This document shows, piece after piece, positions 59,995 through 64,000 of a stretch of DNA of 64,000 nucleotides; positions within the stretch are counted from its first letter, which is position 1, and each line of letters opens with the position of its first letter. A program made the position numbers and the translations under genes. This stretch comes from Oenanthe sinensis (taxonomy: Eukaryota; Streptophyta; Magnoliopsida; Apiales; Apiaceae). The notes under the pieces were generated by a model that ran no database searches, had not been told where the DNA came from, and was given only the letters and a program-made list of their open reading frames with translations. The stretch lies in NCBI GenBank assembly GCA_028671895.1, contig CM053810.1, forward strand, positions 65,101,501 through 65,165,500, in the 5' to 3' direction.

Positions 59995-62310
59995 TTTTTT
60001 TTGAATTAAATGTACTTGTTTTTATTAGATTGAATCATTGATCAAAGCATCAGAAATAAAAACTGGAGCGGTATCAATCCACTCATGGATGTCTGACATA
60101 GAATGAGTAGCCCTTACTAGCATATGAATTACTCCATTCGCAGACCTGTGAACAAACTCGACTAGCGCTTCATCATATTGCTTAAATAACTCAACACAAC
60201 TTAAAATAATCAAATAAAAATATGCATGTCCTTGAACATTCTTACACGCATCCGCAAATGCCTTAGCATTTGTAACAGCCCGCCCTTTTTCGGACTGTTA
60301 ATTCGAGCAAATCTAAAATACAATACAATTTATTAACTCAAATCTCAATTACAAAGATAACTATTACAAAAACGCAGCTAACAATGACAAGTCCACAATC
60401 AATCTACTCCATATCTAAAATCCTCGAAATCCAATACAGTTCAACTTTCTCTTACACCAAACCTGAAAATTGTAAGTAATGAGCTACACAGCCAATCAAG
60501 TAACCAATCAATCCAACTAGTCGGGCCAAGTAACAAGTAATACATATACCAAAACATAATTTTTGACATATAACTTTTGAATGCACTTTCATATTCTTAT
60601 TCGATATGATACGACGACTACACATATAACAATAACTCGTTACCCACAATTTATACCACGATCACTATAATCCGGTGACAACGGTCCTAAATTTTCATAA
60701 AATTGTTACTATAACCTGTTGACCTCGATCCTAAATTTTCACAAACCATGGCATAAATCAGAGTTCCAAAATTACTATTGACACACAACACATACAGATA
60801 ATACATATCACTTCAAAATATAATCACTTAACTCAAATATATATATATAATCAAATATACGCATATTACATATAGTTTTGAAAACACTAGAAAAATTGAT
60901 CGAAAACTTACATCAACTTCGCAAAACAAGAATTCACACCATCATGAAACATATATTCAATCTTTAGTATCCCATCGAAAATATCACATCTCAAACTTCA
61001 AACTTTTCCATAATTCTGAATCTACCCAGATCTGTATTTGACCGTTTTGACCCTCTAAACGATGTTTTCTCGAAAAAACTACCACGAAAGATGTAGATAA
61101 CGAAAAGATCTTTCTGAAAAGTCTAAAATCACTGAATTCCGACTTACGATAAATTTTCTACGAATTTTACAAGACAGCTGAGTTGTGTATGAAAAATCCA
61201 ACGAATTTTGTGAACAAAAAGATGGAAAAAATAAATAAATAATTGTATTAGGAGAGATTTGCAACTGTTTAGTCTTGTTGGCTAAAAAAAAGAATAAAAG
61301 AATGAGGTGATCTTAATCAATATATAGAGTTTTAATACCTTACACCAAAACCTAATATGATTCAAATCTGATCCATATTCGAAAACCCATTATTCTAATT
61401 CAATTCTAATTCCTAATTTTTATCAAATTCTGATCCTATTTTACTACTATTAATCTATTTTATTATTCAAAAAAATACGAGATATTACAACATTAGTCTC
61501 AAAAACACACCTCTTGTACCCAATATCTTTCACCCATGAGAGAGCTTCTCTCAACCCAACTTCTTTTGTTTCCCGTGGCTAGTACACTGATGCAATTATC
61601 TGATTTCTAGCTCGCACAAAAGCAACCATGATCATCTCGTATAACACTACCTACACCAATGCACCCAGACTTCATAAACACAGCAGCATCTATGTTGATT
61701 TTAATCAACCCTGTTGTGGTGGATATCATATTCTTGAACTTATACTTGACACAACCTTATACTTATGTTTATCCAAACAACTTTGCCTTCATTCATACAA
61801 CATGTTCATTGTCGTTGCTTGTACACCAAACTCAGAAATACTAATTTTGTCACATATTCATCTGTTTCTACGGTTCCAACAGACCATCACAATCAAGGCC
61901 AACTTATCTCGTATACGTGTACTAACCATCGGTTGAATAATATCAATGACATTACCCTCATAATCTTACCTCATTTAGCCCCACATTTCCCCTGACCAAC
62001 CTTGCAAATGGGCAATCGAATAATACATGAGTTGCATCTTTATTTCGCACTAAACACCAAGAACATCTGAGGTCAAGCTGTACTTTCTTCGTTGCAAGAG
62101 CCACAACAGTTGGCAAACAAGATCTACACACTCGTCATATAAAGTTTATTACTTTACCTGGAAATTCTAATGCCCACAATTTCCTCTAAAAAGATGCTTG
62201 TGCCCAGACCTGTTCACCTTGAATTTTCCCATAACGGCTTCTCACAGAAAACATACCTGATTCCTCCAATATCCAAAATCACGAGTCCTCCTTACACTAC
62301 AAGCTCTTAA
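59995..62310 (-). mobile_element. Second LINE of the same family, 5'-truncated, split by a solo LTR
   Basis: On the - strand, 62310-61495 and 60270-60002 together carry the 3' part of the LINE at 1-3902. There is a zf-RVT region (CRSCLPTVVALATKKVQLDL, LRCSWC, HVLFDCPFARLV) and an RNase H tail (LFKQYDEALVEFVHRSANG, DIHEWIDTAPVFISD) ending at the stop near 60026. Then come a short 3' UTR (ATAAAAACAAGTAC) and 8 A's at about 59995-60002. Homology to copy 1 begins near its nt 2800, so copy 2 is 5'-truncated as expected for LINEs. Stops and frame changes in the zf-RVT part show it is dead. Confidence 0.85.
60271..61489 (-). mobile_element. Solo LTR (Gypsy-like) inserted in the LINE, 1,219 bp
   Basis: Read on the - strand it starts TGTAATATCTCG and ends GGCGGGCTGTTACA, TG...CA with inverted ends TGTAA/TTACA. 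It interrupts the LINE RNase H coding at ETN|AKA and is flanked by acatt (61490-61494) and gcatt (60266-60270), a 5-bp target-site duplication with one change. There is no coding sequence of note inside, so it is an LTR left after recombination. Assignment to Gypsy rests on the length and end sequence only. Confidence 0.75.
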
Positions 62311-64000
62311 TTTATAGTTAATAAGTCTGAATAATAAAATTCTAAATCTTATATGTTAATGATTGAATTAATAATTTAATTGAGAATGTGAGAATTTCAT
62401 TTTCATTAATCATATACAGTATATCATACCTTTCATACCATATATTTACATTAACCACACGCCAATTAAAATTCTTTATTCTATTAACACCGACAAATCA
62501 TTTAGATTTTTTTTATAGGATTTTTAGTATTACTCATAATAAATATAAAATCTCAATTTATATTTTTGTGATTCTAAAAATTTGAACTGACTTTTAATTA
62601 AGTCATAAATTTTTGGATTCATGTTTAGAAAAAAAAATTATAGGTATCTCAATTTTACATATGAAATTAATCATCCATCTGTATTATTTTACATAAAATT
62701 ATAATATTTTTAATAAAATATTTATAAATATTTCATAATATTAACTTTTTTATCTTGTGAATGTCACATCATTGTCAAAATTTAATTAATTTAATTAAAT
62801 GATGTATTTTAGTTAAGAGAGTAATGTATTTTTAATATATTTGTGCTTTGTATAGAGATGTATTTTAGTTAGTAGAGTAATGTGTGTTTGATCTAAACTA
62901 CTATGTTATTATATAATAAATGAAATAAATTATATATATTTTATCTATTTTATTTTATTTTAAAAAACACTTGTAATTTTTTTAGAAGACGTTTAACCAA
63001 CCAAACTATCAAATAAACTCATGTTTATATTAATTTTATATCAATTATATTTATTTAAAATATTAATACGTATTTATTTAAAATACTAATATATATATTT
63101 TTACTTTATAAATCATTTATAATTATCGATCAAATATTTAAAGAAGTTGAGTGATAATGAAACTGATATAGTTTTGTTAGATATCTAATTATTTAAAAAA
63201 GTTGAGTGATAATAAAATTAATACAGTTGTGTTAGATATATAATATCATACCAAATTATAAACATTTAATTAATTTTAGAATGTGTTCATTTTTTTTTAA
63301 AGCGTTGAAACCAACCGAACTAAACCTTATAATAATATAGTATAAATAACAAATAAATAGCATATTTATTAATATAATTAGCAAAAAATTAATTATTTTA
63401 CACAACTTTTTTTGACATAGTGAGGAAAATATAATTAATTTCAATAAAATTTTAAAATTCCACTTTATAAATTTTTAAAAAATGGTTCGTTAATTAGAAG
63501 TCAGGCATATATTTTGAAACAAATCATTTTTAAGTAGTTTAGTTTTTAAATTTTATAGATTCGATTTGCTTTTGAATTTTAAAGATTCGATTTGCTTTTG
63601 AATTTTAAAAATTCGATATTATCAGTTTGATTGAAAAAATTAAGATCGAATCATGAACACCCTTAAATCCCACAGTGACCCAGTCCTGGACTCCTGGTGT
63701 AACCTTTTTTACCCACACTTAATCTGGGTCGAACTCCGAACTCCGAACTGTCCGAACTCCGAACTAAGGCTAATAAGATTATTTAGCTACTTACTTGTTT
63801 ATGTAATTATTATTGATATTAATCCTCTAAAAAAAACCATCAGATAGTCGATTTCACATCAAAGTAAATCAGCCGGTAATTCCAACTTATTCAACAAAAA
63901 TCCTCATTGGCCTTTAATTCACTAATAATAACAAAATAATTGTAACGGTAAAAAATTATACATGCTCTATTTAACATTCAAAAATAGCTAAAACTCAAAA
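62311..64000. other. AT-rich spacer with several short tandem duplications; no gene
   Basis: Two-copy direct repeats are visible: a unit of 56 bp at about 62801-62912 (gatgtattttagtta), 55 bp at about 63137-63246 (gttgagtgataat), and 26 bp at 63558-63620 (gattcgatttgcttttgaat, about 2.5 copies). At 63730-63766 a gaactcc word is repeated five times. No ORF has family features. Confidence 0.6.

Noticed and set aside
61628..61995. Three overlapping + strand ORFs
   Set aside because: They are antisense to the second LINE copy.

Overview
This window is nuclear DNA from a flowering plant, almost certainly a eudicot. The genes are split by AT-rich GT-AG introns, the spacers are about 70-80% A+T by eye, and every recognisable protein is a plant family member. 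The species cannot be fixed from sequence alone. No bacterial, organellar or viral genes were seen. Most sequence outside genes is old transposon debris.

Layout, left to right. 1-3902: a dead L1-type LINE on the + strand, inserted in intron 1 of a glycine-rich-domain (GRDP/DUF1399) gene whose first exon lies at 4135-3978 (-). 5363-9469 (-): mitochondrial HSP70, 6 exons, 680 aa. 10422-13984 (-): a chloroplast protein of the Arabidopsis At4g37920 type, 6 exons. 14000-18100: AT-rich spacer with a Mutator-like MITE. 18120-26011 (+): complete SYMRK, the symbiosis receptor kinase, 15 exons, 929 aa. 27063-28120 (-): BRK1, a SCAR/WAVE subunit, 85 aa. 29594-36774 (-): an M3 organellar oligopeptidase, 17 exons, 777 aa. 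36800-41850: a repeat field with a diverged tandem repeat of about 750 bp and a solo Copia-like LTR. 41886-43541 (-): exons of a small coiled-coil protein I cannot name. 43800-47100: AT-rich transposon remains. 47115-51379 (-): mitochondrial serine hydroxymethyltransferase, 15 exons, 519 aa. 52010-54285: hAT-like non-autonomous elements and a long palindrome. 55157-57038 (+): an L-type lectin receptor kinase with one frameshift. 58418-58895 (-): a frameshifted fragment of the start of a HAC (p300/CBP-like) gene. 59251-59509: a Stowaway MITE. 59995-62310 (-): a second, 5'-truncated LINE of the same family, split by a 1.2-kb solo LTR. 62310-64000: AT-rich, no gene.

The genes do not form a pathway. 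Three products go to organelles with visible transit peptides (mtHSP70, oligopeptidase, SHMT): mtHSP70 drives mitochondrial import and folding, the oligopeptidase degrades cleaved targeting peptides, and SHMT runs the photorespiratory glycine-to-serine step. SYMRK is the most informative gene. It is intact, has all three LRR-coding exons, and uses one GC-AG intron. I found no convincing undescribed system. The strongest unusual signals are structural: many two-copy short tandem duplications, a solo LTR that can be dated against a paralogous empty site, and nested insertions.
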